Positions 20,068-29,294 of a stretch of DNA of 64,000 nt are shown piece after piece (the first letter of the stretch is position 1; every line of letters begins with the position of its first letter). The position numbers were made by a program, and so were the translations under genes. The notes under the pieces were generated by a model. The model worked only from the letters and a program-made list of their open reading frames with translations, did not search any database and was not told the DNA's origin. The stretch is from Bacillus changyiensis (lineage in GTDB: Bacteria > Bacillota > Bacilli > Bacillales > Bacillaceae), in contig NZ_JAQFWW010000001.1 in the NCBI RefSeq assembly GCF_027706145.1, positions 868,001-932,000 on the forward strand. Direction: 5' to 3'.

Positions 20068-21318
20068 ATGAAAGCAGTAGGTGTTGTTGTCGAATATAAT
20101 CCTTTTCATAACGGTCACTTGTTCCATATTCAAGAAGCATTGTCACAAACGAGAAGTGATGTGGCAATTGCTGTCATGAGCGGCTTTTTTTTGCAACGAG
20201 GTGAACCTGCGATCGTTTCTAAATGGTCGAGAACAAAAATGGCGCTTACCTCTCATGTTGATATCGTTGTCGAGCTACCATATGTATTCGCCGTGCAAAA
20301 AGCCGAAATATTCGCTACAGGTGCGGTCGCGCTTTTGAACGAATTAGGTTGCAGTTCTATATTCTTTGGCAGTGAAAATGGTGATCCTGACGCATTTGTT
20401 CAAACAGCCACATATATGCTTCAACATCAACAGGTTCTTAATCAGGAAGTAAAAAAACAGGTCTCCTCAGGGATGAGTTATCCGTCCGCTATGACAAAAG
20501 CGTTTTCTGTGATCACAAATGGCGAACATACCTTAGATCTTTCTAAACCGAACAACATCCTTGGTTTTCACTATGTCAAAACCATTTTAGAGAACCATTT
20601 TCAGATGAAACCTGTGACTGTTAAACGCCTATCTTCTGAATATCACGATGCTCTCCTGCCCGAAATGTCAGGAAACATCGCAAGTGCGACAAGCATTCGC
20701 AAATCAATGATTGAAAAAGAAGGTCTATCGGATAGTAGCTTTTTTCTACCTGAAAACTCTATTAAGGAATTAAATGAATATATGAGGACATTTGGCCTTT
20801 GGCATTCTCCAGAACATTATTTCTCTTTTCTAAAGTACAATCTTCAAACGATGGATATAGAAGAACTTCAGCAAATTTATGAGATTGAAGAAGGTCTTGA
20901 ACATCGCGTCAAAAAAGTGATTCAGAAAGCTGGTTCTTTCTTAGAATATATGGACTTGCTAAAAACAAAACGTTATACATGGACAAGGTTACAAAGAATG
21001 AATACACACATCTTGACACGAACAAAAAAAGCCGTTGTTCATCAGATTCTTGCTGAAACACATCCTCGTTACATCAGGCTGCTCGGAATGACCAAAAAAG
21101 GCCAGACATATTTGGCAAAAAAGAAAAAAGAGTTGCGGATTCCACTGATCACGAAAATTGGGTCTCTCTCCAATCCGTCTCTTCATCTGGATATAAAAGC
21201 TGGACAAGTTTATAGTGCACCACTTCATGAACCTGCACGAACAAGACTGGCTGAAGCGGAGTATTCACTTTCACCGCTTAGGTATGATGAAGACAACGGC
21301 TTATTTTTACGGCATTGA
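20068..21318 (+). CDS. tmcAL: tRNA(Met) cytidine acetate ligase TmcAL (YlbM)
   Basis: TmcAL acetylates the wobble cytidine of elongator tRNA(Met) using acetate and ATP. The 416-residue protein has an N-terminal nucleotidyltransferase-like fold with HNGH at residues 14-17 (EYNPFHNGHLFH), the segment SGFFLQRGEPAIVSKW, and ATSIRKS. I choose the ATG at 20068 after AGAGAGGTGG. The frame is open upstream but without a site. It is monocistronic, with promoter and terminator visible. Confidence 0.95.
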   Translation: MKAVGVVVEYNPFHNGHLFHIQEALSQTRSDVAIAVMSGFFLQRGEPAIVSKWSRTKMALTSHVDIVVELPYVFAVQKAEIFATGAVALLNELGCSSIFFGSENGDPDAFVQTATYMLQHQQVLNQEVKKQVSSGMSYPSAMTKAFSVITNGEHTLDLSKPNNILGFHYVKTILENHFQMKPVTVKRLSSEYHDALLPEMSGNIASATSIRKSMIEKEGLSDSSFFLPENSIKELNEYMRTFGLWHSPEHYFSFLKYNLQTMDIEELQQIYEIEEGLEHRVKKVIQKAGSFLEYMDLLKTKRYTWTRLQRMNTHILTRTKKAVVHQILAETHPRYIRLLGMTKKGQTYLAKKKKELRIPLITKIGSLSNPSLHLDIKAGQVYSAPLHEPARTRLAEAEYSLSPLRYDEDNGLFLRH

Positions 21319-21335
21319 AATACCTTGCAGTCAAA

Positions 21336-21363
21336 AACCGCACCTCTCGCCAGAAGTGCGGTT
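21336..21363 (-). terminator. Terminator between tmcAL and ylbL
   Basis: AACCGCAC and GTGCGGTT form an 8-bp stem with a 12-base loop. On the minus strand a T5 run follows directly, so it best fits ylbL; on the plus strand the tail is weaker. Confidence 0.75.
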
Positions 21364-21376
21364 CATATTGACCATC

Positions 21377-22399
21377 TCAAGATTGGTTAACTTTTTTTTC
21401 TAAGTAATTGATCGCATCATCCATATGATCAACAGGGACAATTTTCATGTTGGTCTTGATATCTTTCGCCGTTTTGACAGCTTCCTCATAATTCGAGCCT
21501 TTTTTACCACCTTCATGTGGAGCAAAAAAGACATCAGCTCCTGCCCTGTCTGCCGCAACAATTTTTTGGCTGATTCCCCCGATTGGCCCAACTCTGCCTT
21601 TCTCATCAATTGTTCCAGTTCCAGCGATATGATGGCCTTTTGTTTCATCCACTTTCGTCAATTGATTATAGATTTCCATTGACATCATCAGACCTGCTGA
21701 AGGACCACCAATGTCTTCGATATTCACTTTTACAGTCGGTTTCACCTTGACATTCCGGTCTGTTATCAGAGATATGCCTAGCCCTGCTCTGTTCGGTTCT
21801 TCCTTAAATGTTTTCAGCTTCATTGTGATTGTCTGTTGTTTTTTACCCCTTTCTATCACTACTTTTACAATATCATTAGCTTGCTTTGTTTCAATATAAC
21901 GAACTAAGCTTTCCGCTGATTGAAACGTCTTTCCATCCACTTTTTTGACTTTGTCACCAACTTTTAGTTTCCCTTCCGCTGGCATATCGGCAACAACAGA
22001 CATAACATAAACTCCGTTAAACGTATAGCTGACCTTTTTTCCAGCTCTTTTGTAAGCTGCTATCATGGCATTTTCTTGGGAATCCCTCATCATTTGCAAC
22101 TGCCTTTTCATATATTCTTCATCAGTTTCTCCTTCTTGTTTAAAGTTCTCTTCAGGAAGGACTTCATGATAAGGACGAAGCTTTGCCCATATGTATGTAT
22201 AAGGATTCGCAGGCCCTACCTTAACGGTCATTAAAGAAAAACTGCCTTTTTCTTTGTATCCATCAGTTACCTTAATTAAGGGATTCAGCTCTGTCGCTCC
22301 CCCTGGCTCAGTAATATAAACAGGGAGTCTCACAAATGATAGAACGACCCCGATGATGGCGATCAAGAGTGCAATGCGGACAAACCTTCTTTTTTGCAT
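21377..22399 (-). CDS. ylbL: YlbL, membrane-anchored PDZ/Lon-like serine protease
   Basis: This 340-residue protein has an N-terminal membrane anchor (about 4-22), a PDZ domain in the middle (around [19 protein letters not shown]) and a C-terminal Lon-type protease domain. The catalytic Ser lies in [12 protein letters not shown] and the Lys in [16 protein letters not shown]. In B. subtilis YlbL helps remove the SOS division inhibitor YneA. The ATG at 22399 follows GGAGGG by 10 bases; an upstream ATG lies inside the ribosome binding site. The patatin-like gene ylbK, expected between ylbL and ylbJ, is not present. Confidence 0.92.
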   Translation of the reverse strand: MQKRRFVRIALLIAIIGVVLSFVRLPVYITEPGGATELNPLIKVTDGYKEKGSFSLMTVKVGPANPYTYIWAKLRPYHEVLPEENFKQEGETDEEYMKRQLQMMRDSQENAMIAAYKRAGKKVSYTFNGVYVMSVVADMPAEGKLKVGDKVKKVDGKTFQSAESLVRYIETKQANDIVKVVIERGKKQQTITMKLKTFKEEPNRAGLGISLITDRNVKVKPTVKVNIEDIGGPSAGLMMSMEIYNQLTKVDETKGHHIAGTGTIDEKGRVGPIGGISQKIVAADRAGADVFFAPHEGGKKGSNYEEAVKTAKDIKTNMKIVPVDHMDDAINYLEKKVNQS

Positions 22400-22482
22400 G
22401 AAAATAAAACCCTCCATCTTTAATTTAACGAACTCAACTTACTATGCTTAGCATGATGTTGATGACAAATGACATTCTATTG

Positions 22483-22512
22483 GTCTAAAATGTGGAACAA
22501 GCTTCGTATAAT
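22483..22512 (+). promoter_or_regulatory. Possible SigE promoter of ylbJ
   Basis: GTCTAAA (22483-22489), 15 bases, then CGTATAAT (22505-22512) resembles the SigE pattern, with 6 of 8 matches at -10. The -10 also contains TATAAT, but no SigA -35 stands at the right distance. ylbJ is SigE-dependent in B. subtilis. Confidence 0.45.
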
Positions 22513-22609
22513 AATAAAGAAGCATCGGGTGGAAATCAACTCCAATTTATTTTATCATGTTCCAGCTGACAATGTGTATTTACAGTCTTAAGGGGGATTT
22601 GGGATCAAT

Positions 22610-23827
22610 ATGAAAAAAGTAAATACTTTTATCATAGCCGTTTTGCTTCTTCTGTTTACAGCTGCTATTATTACCCACCCACAAGCATCGTTTGATGCGT
22701 CCAAAAATGGACTTGCTATGTGGTGGGAGGTAGTATTCCCTTCCTTACTGCCTTTTTTTATTTTATCAGAACTATTGATCGGGTTTGGCATCGTCACATT
22801 TGTTGGACTTCTCCTTGAACCTTTTATGAGACCAGTCTTCCGCGTCCCAGGTGTCGGAGGATTTGTGCTTGCTATGGGCATGGCTTCCGGATTTCCATCA
22901 GGGGCCAAACTTACTTCAAGACTTAGACAAGAACGGCAAATATCCCGAGTAGAAGCTGAGCGGCTTGCATCATTCACCAATTCATCTAACCCGTTGTTTA
23001 TCTTCGGAGCTGTAGCGGTTGGCTTTTTTCATAATCCGGCTCTCGGTATTGTTCTTGCAGCAGCACATTATTTAGGTAATTTGGCCGTAGGAGTGACCAT
23101 GCGGTCTTACGGAAAAAAAGAAGAAATCGCTCCAGACCGAAACAAAAGAATGCGTCACATCCCTTCGATTAAAGAAGCTTTAAAAGCGCTTCACAAGGCA
23201 AGGCTTGAAGAAAAAAGACCGTTGGGAAAATTGTTAAGTGATGCTGTTATCTCTTCGGTGCAAACACTGCTTATGGTAGGCGGTTTTATCATCCTTTTTT
23301 CTGTGTTTAACAATATTCTGTCTGTTGTTCACATAACAGACATTCTCTCACAAGGTATGCGCATGATTCTAAGTGTACTCCATTTCCCTATTCATCTTGA
23401 TAAACCATTACTATCCGGTGTTTTTGAAATTACACTAGGTAGTCAACTTGTCAGCGCTACGAATGCTCCTTTATTAGCAAAAGCAGTTATCGTAAGTTTT
23501 ATATTAGGATTTAGCGGCTTCTGTGTTCAAGCTCAGGTGGCTGGAATACTTGCAGAAACAGATATTCGTTTCAAACCATTTTTTATCGCTCGGTTTTTAC
23601 AAGGTATTTATGCGGCTCTATTTGTACCGATCCTTTGGAAACCCCTTTACACATCTTTCACTCAACTAAATGAACCAGTTTTTTTATTTTTTCGCGCTGG
23701 GAAAACGGAATCACTTGTTGTCCAAGTATGGAATTCTTTAGTGCAAATAGGACCTCTTGTAACGATCGGAACACTTTTTATTTATCTGATCCTTTATACA
23801 AAGACTTTATCACTAGCAAAAAAATGA
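22610..23827 (+). CDS. ylbJ: Sporulation integral membrane protein YlbJ
   Basis: YlbJ is a 405-residue polytopic membrane protein with about eight hydrophobic segments and duplicated nucleoside-transporter-like (gate) regions. The signatures GMASGFPSGAKLTSRLRQ and NSSNPLFIFGAVAVGF match the YlbJ/SpoVV family, which imports dipicolinic acid into the forespore or across spore membranes. The ATG is preceded by AAGGGGG. It stands alone on the plus strand. Just downstream is an insertion-sequence remnant and no recognisable terminator, so transcription may run into the remnant. Confidence 0.9.
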   Translation: MKKVNTFIIAVLLLLFTAAIITHPQASFDASKNGLAMWWEVVFPSLLPFFILSELLIGFGIVTFVGLLLEPFMRPVFRVPGVGGFVLAMGMASGFPSGAKLTSRLRQERQISRVEAERLASFTNSSNPLFIFGAVAVGFFHNPALGIVLAAAHYLGNLAVGVTMRSYGKKEEIAPDRNKRMRHIPSIKEALKALHKARLEEKRPLGKLLSDAVISSVQTLLMVGGFIILFSVFNNILSVVHITDILSQGMRMILSVLHFPIHLDKPLLSGVFEITLGSQLVSATNAPLLAKAVIVSFILGFSGFCVQAQVAGILAETDIRFKPFFIARFLQGIYAALFVPILWKPLYTSFTQLNEPVFLFFRAGKTESLVVQVWNSLVQIGPLVTIGTLFIYLILYTKTLSLAKK

Positions 23828-23872
23828 GCAACCGTATTGAAGTGACCCCATAAAGTTAGACACGTTTTTTTA

Positions 23873-24290
23873 TTAGGCTACTTGGGCATGAGTACGGTAC
23901 TGAACCGGGCTCATGCCTTTTAATTTTGCCTTGATTCGCTTATGATTATAGGAATAAATATCATTCTTGTTTAAAATGCTCCATACTCTCAAATTCTTTT
24001 AAATAAAGTAATTCAGACTTTAATAGGCCAAAGAAATTCTCCATGCGTATACGCTCAATTTCAGCTCGTAACGCTTCTTCTGATCCTTCTGATGGTTGAT
24101 TTTTTTCATGGATTGACGCCCCTTTTCTTTCGTTTTAGGGCGTCAATCCCTTCCGCTTCAAAGGCACGGGCGGCTCCATTGGAGTATCGTAGAGGGAGAA
24201 GGTAGATTAAAAAATTTATTGACGTCCCATTATCTGAAGTACGTCTAGTTTATACGACTCTAAAGAGTGATTTGTGTACCCTTTATCTCA
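23873..24290 (-). pseudogene. IS3 transposase OrfA-OrfB deletion fusion, frameshifted
   Basis: Reading the minus strand, OrfA pieces NHGEIKGTQITL, then three stops, then PSPSTILQW, then in another frame RAFEAEGIDALKRKKRG, then QPSEGSEEALRAEIERIRMEN, can be followed. The last runs directly into the OrfB C-terminal region FFGLLKSELLYLKEFESMEH. After one more frameshift it ends as YNHKRIKAKLKGMSP and VQYRTHAQVA with stop at 23873. The catalytic DDE core is missing. The OrfA-OrfB junction (about 24035-24044) falls at ATGGAGAAT, a sequence expected in both reading frames, which suggests deletion between short repeats. It is non-functional. Confidence 0.85.
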
Positions 24291-24333
24291 CCATGATTCT
24301 TGTATTGATTAACAATATTTAACCAAAAGAAAA

Positions 24334-24373
24334 GCACCTCCAAATTTTAGACTGTGTCTAAAATTTGGGGTGC
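24334..24373 (-). terminator. coaD terminator formed at the IS end
   Basis: GTCTAAAATTTGG and CCAAATTTTAGAC form a perfect 13-bp stem, extended by CACC/GGTG past a bulge, with a 3-base loop. On the minus strand CTTTTCTTTT follows. One arm is the right terminal repeat of the IS remnant, the other its inverted copy. It lies 17 bases after the coaD stop. Confidence 0.75.
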
Positions 24374-24390
24374 AATTCATATTCGGCCGC

Positions 24391-25435
<1,045 letters not shown>

Positions 25436-25521
25436 ATTTCCACCACTTTTTCTTAAACTCAAAAAAATCATCATTATCTTAACATAAAGTGGTTTTTGGT
25501 ACAAACCACCAACCTAAATTT

Positions 25522-25614
25522 TTATGTATAGTGACAATCATGCTTGGTGATAATAATAGTAACAGCATCAATTGATGTTGTTGCCAACCGCGGAGAAGAC
25601 TTACGTTTCCCCAT
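25522..25614 (-). CDS. Possible 30-residue peptide between ylbG and rsmD
   Basis: A 30-codon frame (MGKRKSSPRLATTSI...) starts with ATG, 6 bases after CCGGAGGA, a strong ribosome binding site. It is basic at the N-terminus with a short hydrophobic stretch (DAVTIIITKH). I recognise no homologue. It lies between the ylbG stop and rsmD with about 86 bases on the rsmD side. The frame is open upstream to give 81 codons, but that extension crosses a hairpin and has no site. It could be a real small protein or a leader peptide for rsmD. Confidence 0.4.
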   Translation of the reverse strand: MGKRKSSPRLATTSIDAVTIIITKHDCHYT

Positions 25615-25677
25615 AAGTTCTTCCTCCGGTTTCTCCTCTCCCTTTGCCTTCTCCTTAAAATTTAAGGTATAGAAGGA

Positions 25678-25708
25678 CCCCGCAGGGTATTCTTGCGGGG
25701 ATTTTTTT
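25678..25708 (+). terminator. Strong plus-strand terminator with no visible gene
   Basis: CCCCGCA and TGCGGGG form a 7-bp GC stem with a 9-base loop, followed on the plus strand by ATTTTTTT. On the minus strand, where all neighbouring genes lie, there is no T tract. It stops transcripts antisense to the ylbG-rsmD region, or acts as a leader hairpin for the downstream minus-strand genes. Confidence 0.65.
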
Positions 25709-25714
25709 AAGCGA

Positions 25715-25987
25715 TTATATTTCTGCTTTATAATCGTATTCTTTCGCTTTATCAAGTTTTGATTCAAATTCTATTTTTAAAAAGGGTTTATACGAAGGAG
25801 CAACCTTTTTGACAAAAGAATACGAACGTATTTTGGCCATCACTTTTTCTACTTCATCCATATTACAATAGACAACCGCATATTTAAGTCGTTTTGAAAC
25901 ATAGTGAACATTCCCAAATTTTCTCAACGCTTTTGCATGTTTTAAGGAATGAAGCCAAACGATCAATCCTTGACGTCTTTCTTTCAA
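25715..25987 (-). CDS. ylbG: YlbG, UPF0298 family protein
   Basis: This is a 90-residue protein of the YlbG family (DUF2129). The function is not established; it is conserved next to ricF in Bacillales. Family signatures are [30 protein letters not shown] and a C-terminal KEYDY. I place the start at TTG 25987, after CAGGTGA with a 5-base gap. This gives eight residues before IVWLHS and 90 in total, exactly as in B. subtilis. The in-frame ATG further upstream has no site. Confidence 0.88.
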   Translation of the reverse strand: MKERRQGLIVWLHSLKHAKALRKFGNVHYVSKRLKYAVVYCNMDEVEKVMAKIRSYSFVKKVAPSYKPFLKIEFESKLDKAKEYDYKAEI

Positions 25988-26031
25988 GCTTTTCACCTGC
26001 CTGTCGCTTATCTGCTTCAATCTATGAAAAA

Positions 26032-26052
26032 GACGAGACAAAACGTCTCGTC
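26032..26052 (-). terminator. Terminator of ricF
   Basis: GACGAGAC and GTCTCGTC form a perfect 8-bp stem with a 5-base loop; TTTTT follows on the minus strand. The stem overlaps the ricF stop codon by two bases. Confidence 0.85.
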
Positions 26053-26500
26053 ATGAAACTTTACATCCACAACTACCACCTGATCCACAGCCACTACTGC
26101 ACGATGAAAGATGATCAAAGTAAGGGTTTCCGGTCGGAACTTTAATATGTTTTGACACCGCTTGACCGATTTCCACACTGACCTCATCTAGAATGGTTTG
26201 AAGATCTGTTTCGGCCTTTCTAAACTCTGCCACAGTCTCATGAAGGTCAAGCTGTCTTTTAATATCCCTCATTTTTTTTGAAATCTCTTTATGATCAGGA
26301 TGGTACTTTCCAAAACGCTGTACGTCCTCATATTGTTGCTTTATTTTGGTAAACGAAGCGATAATTCGTTCGGCCTCTTTATCTTCTTGGAGACGCTTCC
26401 GGGATTGCCGGTAATATTCTGCCGCCTCTGATTGAAGGATCATGTTGGCCAATTCATAAGCTTCATTCTGAAGTCTTACAGATTCTATTGTGGCATACAT
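26051..26500 (-). CDS. ricF: RicF (YlbF), RNase Y-associated Fe-S protein
   Basis: RicF forms the Y-complex with RicA (YmcA) and RicT (YaaT), which carries Fe-S clusters and promotes RNase Y mRNA maturation, competence, biofilm formation and sporulation in B. subtilis. The 149-residue protein is mostly helical. A C-terminal cysteine cluster at C134, C138, C144 and C146 (CSSGCGSGGSCGCKVS) is the expected cluster ligand region. ATG follows GGAGGTG. Its terminator overlaps the stop codon, so ylbG is probably transcribed separately or by read-through. Confidence 0.93.
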   Translation of the reverse strand: MYATIESVRLQNEAYELANMILQSEAAEYYRQSRKRLQEDKEAERIIASFTKIKQQYEDVQRFGKYHPDHKEISKKMRDIKRQLDLHETVAEFRKAETDLQTILDEVSVEIGQAVSKHIKVPTGNPYFDHLSSCSSGCGSGGSCGCKVS

Positions 26501-26568
26501 AGACACGCACCTCCAACAATAGTGTATCATAAAATAATCTTTTTCAAAATGTCTATGTATTTTAAGTT

Positions 26569-26694
26569 TTAGGCATAGCTCATTTGCTGGAATTTATGCA
26601 CTGAATCACTTATTACACCTTTAGGTTTCGGTTTATACGTTGTACACCCCGCTAGTAAAAAACATAAACATATGATTAAACAGCTTTTCTTCAT
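26569..26694 (-). CDS. Possible 41-residue lipoprotein between ylbE and ricF
   Basis: A 41-codon frame encodes a basic start (MKK), a hydrophobic run (LIICLCFLL) and a lipobox LAGC with C17 as the expected lipidation site. A short polar tail (TTYKPKPKGVISD...) follows. ATG lies 9 bases after GAGGGAG. The mature lipopeptide would be about 25 residues. I do not recognise a family and know of no gene here in B. subtilis. A clean signal, lipobox and ribosome binding site argue that it is real. Confidence 0.65.
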   Translation of the reverse strand: MKKSCLIICLCFLLAGCTTYKPKPKGVISDSVHKFQQMSYA

Positions 26695-26755
26695 CTCAAT
26701 CAACTCCCTCAGTCAATAGTTTTTACAAATTCTAAGTTTTTATCAATACAAAAAA

Positions 26756-26778
26756 CACCCAGGGGTTAATCCTGAGTG
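26756..26778 (-). terminator. Terminator of ylbD-ylbE
   Basis: CACTCAGG and CCTGGGTG form an 8-bp stem with one G-U pair; TTTTTT follows on the minus strand. The upstream arm lies within the last ylbE codons. Confidence 0.8.
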
Positions 26779-27005
26779 CGCATCGCTTGGAACATTTGCA
26801 TCATCATCTGGGCCATCTGAATACTGTTTGAAAACTGGTTTACACGGTGAGGAATCGTTTTTTCGTAAAAATTCATCATGTCGAGCTGAAAAGCGGACAA
26901 ATCACGTGGACTACGTGAAAGCTTACGATACCAGACTGGTTGCTGACGGATGAAACGGCGGCGCTCCTCGTTTGCAAACACATATTCCTGCACTTCTTGT
27001 CGCAT
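26766..27005 (-). CDS. ylbE: YlbE family protein
   Basis: This is a 79-residue protein of the YlbE-like family, of unknown function, found next to ylbD in Bacillus. Recognisable features are RRRFIRQQPVWYRKLSR and the Met-rich C-terminus MAQMMMQMFQAMR. The chosen ATG (27005) follows AAAGGAG by 7 bases; an ATG 6 codons upstream is inside the end of ylbD. There is only a 14-base gap from the ylbD stop, so the pair is probably one operon. Confidence 0.85.
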   Translation of the reverse strand: MRQEVQEYVFANEERRRFIRQQPVWYRKLSRSPRDLSAFQLDMMNFYEKTIPHRVNQFSNSIQMAQMMMQMFQAMRTQD

Positions 27006-27019
27006 ATTAAACTCCTTTA

Positions 27020-27424
27020 TCAATCTTTTCGGAATGAAAATGGTGGCTGCTGGCCGCCCTGATGGTTGCCTTGCTTAGCGCCGCTGCTCGAAAACTGGTT
27101 AAGTAGGCTTTGTAATGAAGAAATAGACTGGCTCATTTTATTCATTTGTTCATTCATTTGGTCGACGTCCATTTTTCTGAAAGCCATAACCATTTTAGAG
27201 ATAAAATCGTTTTTTCCGTTTTCTCCAGATGCCGTTTCTTTTGTTTCTACTTGATCTTTATAAGGTTTCCATATAGCATCATCTTCTCCAAGCAAAAACC
27301 AATTTTCATACACTTCCTGCCAGCTCTTTTCTCCTTTTCGAACCTCTGATATGAGCTTAGGATGCCGTTTAATAAACCACTTAAACTCATCAATTGATGA
27401 GTGTGCATTTTTTTTGGTCGTCAA
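27020..27424 (-). CDS. ylbD: YlbD, putative spore coat protein
   Basis: This 134-residue protein of the YlbD coat family is associated with the spore coat in B. subtilis by family annotation. The conserved core is EFKWFIKRHPKLI and KSWQEVYENWFLLGEDD. The C-terminus is Gln/Gly rich (GAKQGNHQGGQQPPF), typical of coat proteins. The start is TTG after GGAGGGGGTG. A mother-cell promoter is likely but I could not define it firmly. Confidence 0.85.
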   Translation of the reverse strand: MTTKKNAHSSIDEFKWFIKRHPKLISEVRKGEKSWQEVYENWFLLGEDDAIWKPYKDQVETKETASGENGKNDFISKMVMAFRKMDVDQMNEQMNKMSQSISSLQSLLNQFSSSGAKQGNHQGGQQPPFSFRKD

Positions 27425-27516
27425 CGTCTACACCCCCTCCGAAAAAAACCAGTGCCTACTTATAATGTATCAGATGATGTAAAATGTGTTCGCCTAATTT
27501 TTCACCGCTGCGATCC

Positions 27517-28560
27517 TTAATTCCATTTTTTGATAAAGTTTTGTGTATAATATTTCTGATCGACCCCAACTCCAAGATTCGTATAGTCTTTGTTAAGCAG
27601 AGCTTTTCTGTGCCCTTCACTATTGAGCCAACCTTCAATCGCTGCCGGTCCATCCACATAGTTTAAAGCAATATTTTCTCCAGCCTGTTCATAATTCACT
27701 TTCCCTTTTTCAAGACGATCCTTTAATGTCCCCTCATGCTCTGAAACATGCGAGAAATAATCATGCTCTTCCATATCGCCGCTGTGCCCTTCAGCTACCT
27801 TTGATACGGCATCATCCCATTCTAGCTTTGAAAGTCCATATCTTGCACGTATGACATTTGTTAAATCGAAAATTTGGTTTTCATTTGCTTTTTCAACTTG
27901 CTGCCATTCAGCCTCTTTCAATGCTTTAGGTTCGATAAGTTTTCCTCTGTATACAACCTCATAGGGTCTTTGCTTAATCAAAGTTTCTGCATCCAATACT
28001 CTAATACTTGATAATTCCCCTTCAAATTTATCCATATACAGCTGCACATAGAAATCGCCAACCTTAACAGTCGGCCTTGTATTCATATCATCCTCTGAAA
28101 ACTCAAACCGGTATGAATTACCACCGTATTCCACATTAACATGTGGTGCAATTTTTGCTGTTTTAAAAACTTCTCTTGCTGGTTGTCCAATTTTAAATGG
28201 TTTCGTGTTAACCTTGTCACCTGTTGCAAAAAGGGTGACGATTTTATCGCCAAGAACACCGATTTGGACATATTGTTGTTTCCCCTTATTGTAAACCCAC
28301 CATTTGTAATCATAAGCTGAAGAATCAATTCTATTAGGTTTCCCTAGCTTTTTTTCGAGTGTTTCAGGAGATTTTCCGATAAATGAAAGCAATCCTGATG
28401 ATGGGATATTCAAAGGCTTATTCTGTTTCGTCTCATTGTTAGACACTTGTGGTTTATCTTCATTGGCAATTTTCTCAGGAGTTGATCCATATTGAATAAA
28501 AAGGGTATATGATACTGCAACAATCAGAAGGATCATCAATGCTCTTAATATGCTTTTCAA
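27517..28560 (-). CDS. ylbC: YlbC, CAP (SCP/PR1) domain protein
   Basis: This 347-residue protein has an N-terminal membrane segment (about 6-24), a CAP-associated N-terminal domain (about 60-200) and a C-terminal CAP domain. CAP motifs GHSGDMEEHDYFSHVS and QAGENIALNY carry the conserved His and Glu. It is probably exported and anchored; the function is unknown. The start is TTG 28560, 5 bases after TGGAGGTG. The frame is open 21 codons further but without a site. Confidence 0.9.
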   Translation of the reverse strand: MKSILRALMILLIVAVSYTLFIQYGSTPEKIANEDKPQVSNNETKQNKPLNIPSSGLLSFIGKSPETLEKKLGKPNRIDSSAYDYKWWVYNKGKQQYVQIGVLGDKIVTLFATGDKVNTKPFKIGQPAREVFKTAKIAPHVNVEYGGNSYRFEFSEDDMNTRPTVKVGDFYVQLYMDKFEGELSSIRVLDAETLIKQRPYEVVYRGKLIEPKALKEAEWQQVEKANENQIFDLTNVIRARYGLSKLEWDDAVSKVAEGHSGDMEEHDYFSHVSEHEGTLKDRLEKGKVNYEQAGENIALNYVDGPAAIEGWLNSEGHRKALLNKDYTNLGVGVDQKYYTQNFIKKWN

Positions 28561-28677
28561 ACTTCCACCTCCAGCAAATGGCTTGGTTATCACAAACGCC
28601 TTAGTGACATTTAAACAGAACACTCACAAATTTTCAATTACAATACAGCCTATTTGCCTTTAATATCAAATATGTTT

Positions 28678-29118
28678 TTAATGAAGGAAATCCTCTGTTT
28701 CATTTTCTGATATAAATGTTAATAGATCCCGCACTCGGCGGTTTGATTGTTCATAAATCGATATATCTTTAAGGGTGATGATTCCCGTTAATATGGGCCC
28801 GTTTGTCACCACGATTCTTCTGATTTGATGTTCCCCCATCAAATCAATCGCTTTTTCAAACGGCTCATCTTCTTGAACTGTCACAACATTTGTTGTCATG
28901 ACACTTGTTACTTTCTGAGAATTTGGTTTTTTCGCGGCTATTCCTCGTAAAACCAAATCGCGATCTGTTACGATACCAACAAGCTCAAGACGGTCATCGG
29001 TTACAACTGGAATTGCACCAACATTGCCGTCCTTCATTTTAACCGCTGCTTCGTAAACATTATCGAGAACTGTGCAATATAACAAATCTTTTGTCATGAT
29101 ATCTTTCACTCTTGTCAA
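28678..29118 (-). CDS. ylbB: YlbB, tandem CBS domain protein
   Basis: This 146-residue cytosolic protein is made of two CBS domains: MTKDLLYCTVLDNVYEAA... with GIVTDRDLVLRG, and VMTTNVVTVQEDEPFEKA... with GIITLKDISIYE. CBS pairs usually bind adenine nucleotides; no catalytic domain is attached. The start is TTG, after GGGAGG. It is divergent from ylbA. In B. subtilis ylbB and ylbC are neighbours, as here. Confidence 0.92.
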   Translation of the reverse strand: MTRVKDIMTKDLLYCTVLDNVYEAAVKMKDGNVGAIPVVTDDRLELVGIVTDRDLVLRGIAAKKPNSQKVTSVMTTNVVTVQEDEPFEKAIDLMGEHQIRRIVVTNGPILTGIITLKDISIYEQSNRRVRDLLTFISENETEDFLH

Positions 29119-29294
29119 ACGAATACCTCCCTATCATATATACGATCTTTGTTCATATTGTCGTCAAGCCTTCCTTGATTCATACTTTTTATGAAAACAT
29201 TCACAAATGGATAAAACCAGCATTGAAAGTTCAACACTTTCATACTATGATTGTCAGTAAAGGTAAATTTTTTAAACAAAGGGGGGCCTGAAAC

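Larger units (their letters stand above)
23843..24373 (-). mobile_element. Decayed IS3-family insertion sequence remnant
   Basis: The ends are related inverted repeats: TGACCCCATAAAGTTAGACACG at the left, and TGCACCCCAAATTTTAGACACA read inward from the right, both typical IS3-family termini. Between them, on the minus strand, fragments of OrfA and OrfB can be read. The 531-base length against a usual 1.2-1.5 kb shows a large internal deletion. No direct target repeat was identified with confidence. Confidence 0.85.

Noticed and set aside
25522..25767. 81-codon version of the small frame between ylbG and rsmD
   Set aside because: The longer start lies inside ylbG without a site, and the extension crosses a GC hairpin; only the last 30 codons have a good ribosome binding site.
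27456..27659. 67-codon minus-strand frame overlapping the 3' end of ylbC
   Set aside because: It is an alternative frame of the CAP domain coding sequence with no start signal.
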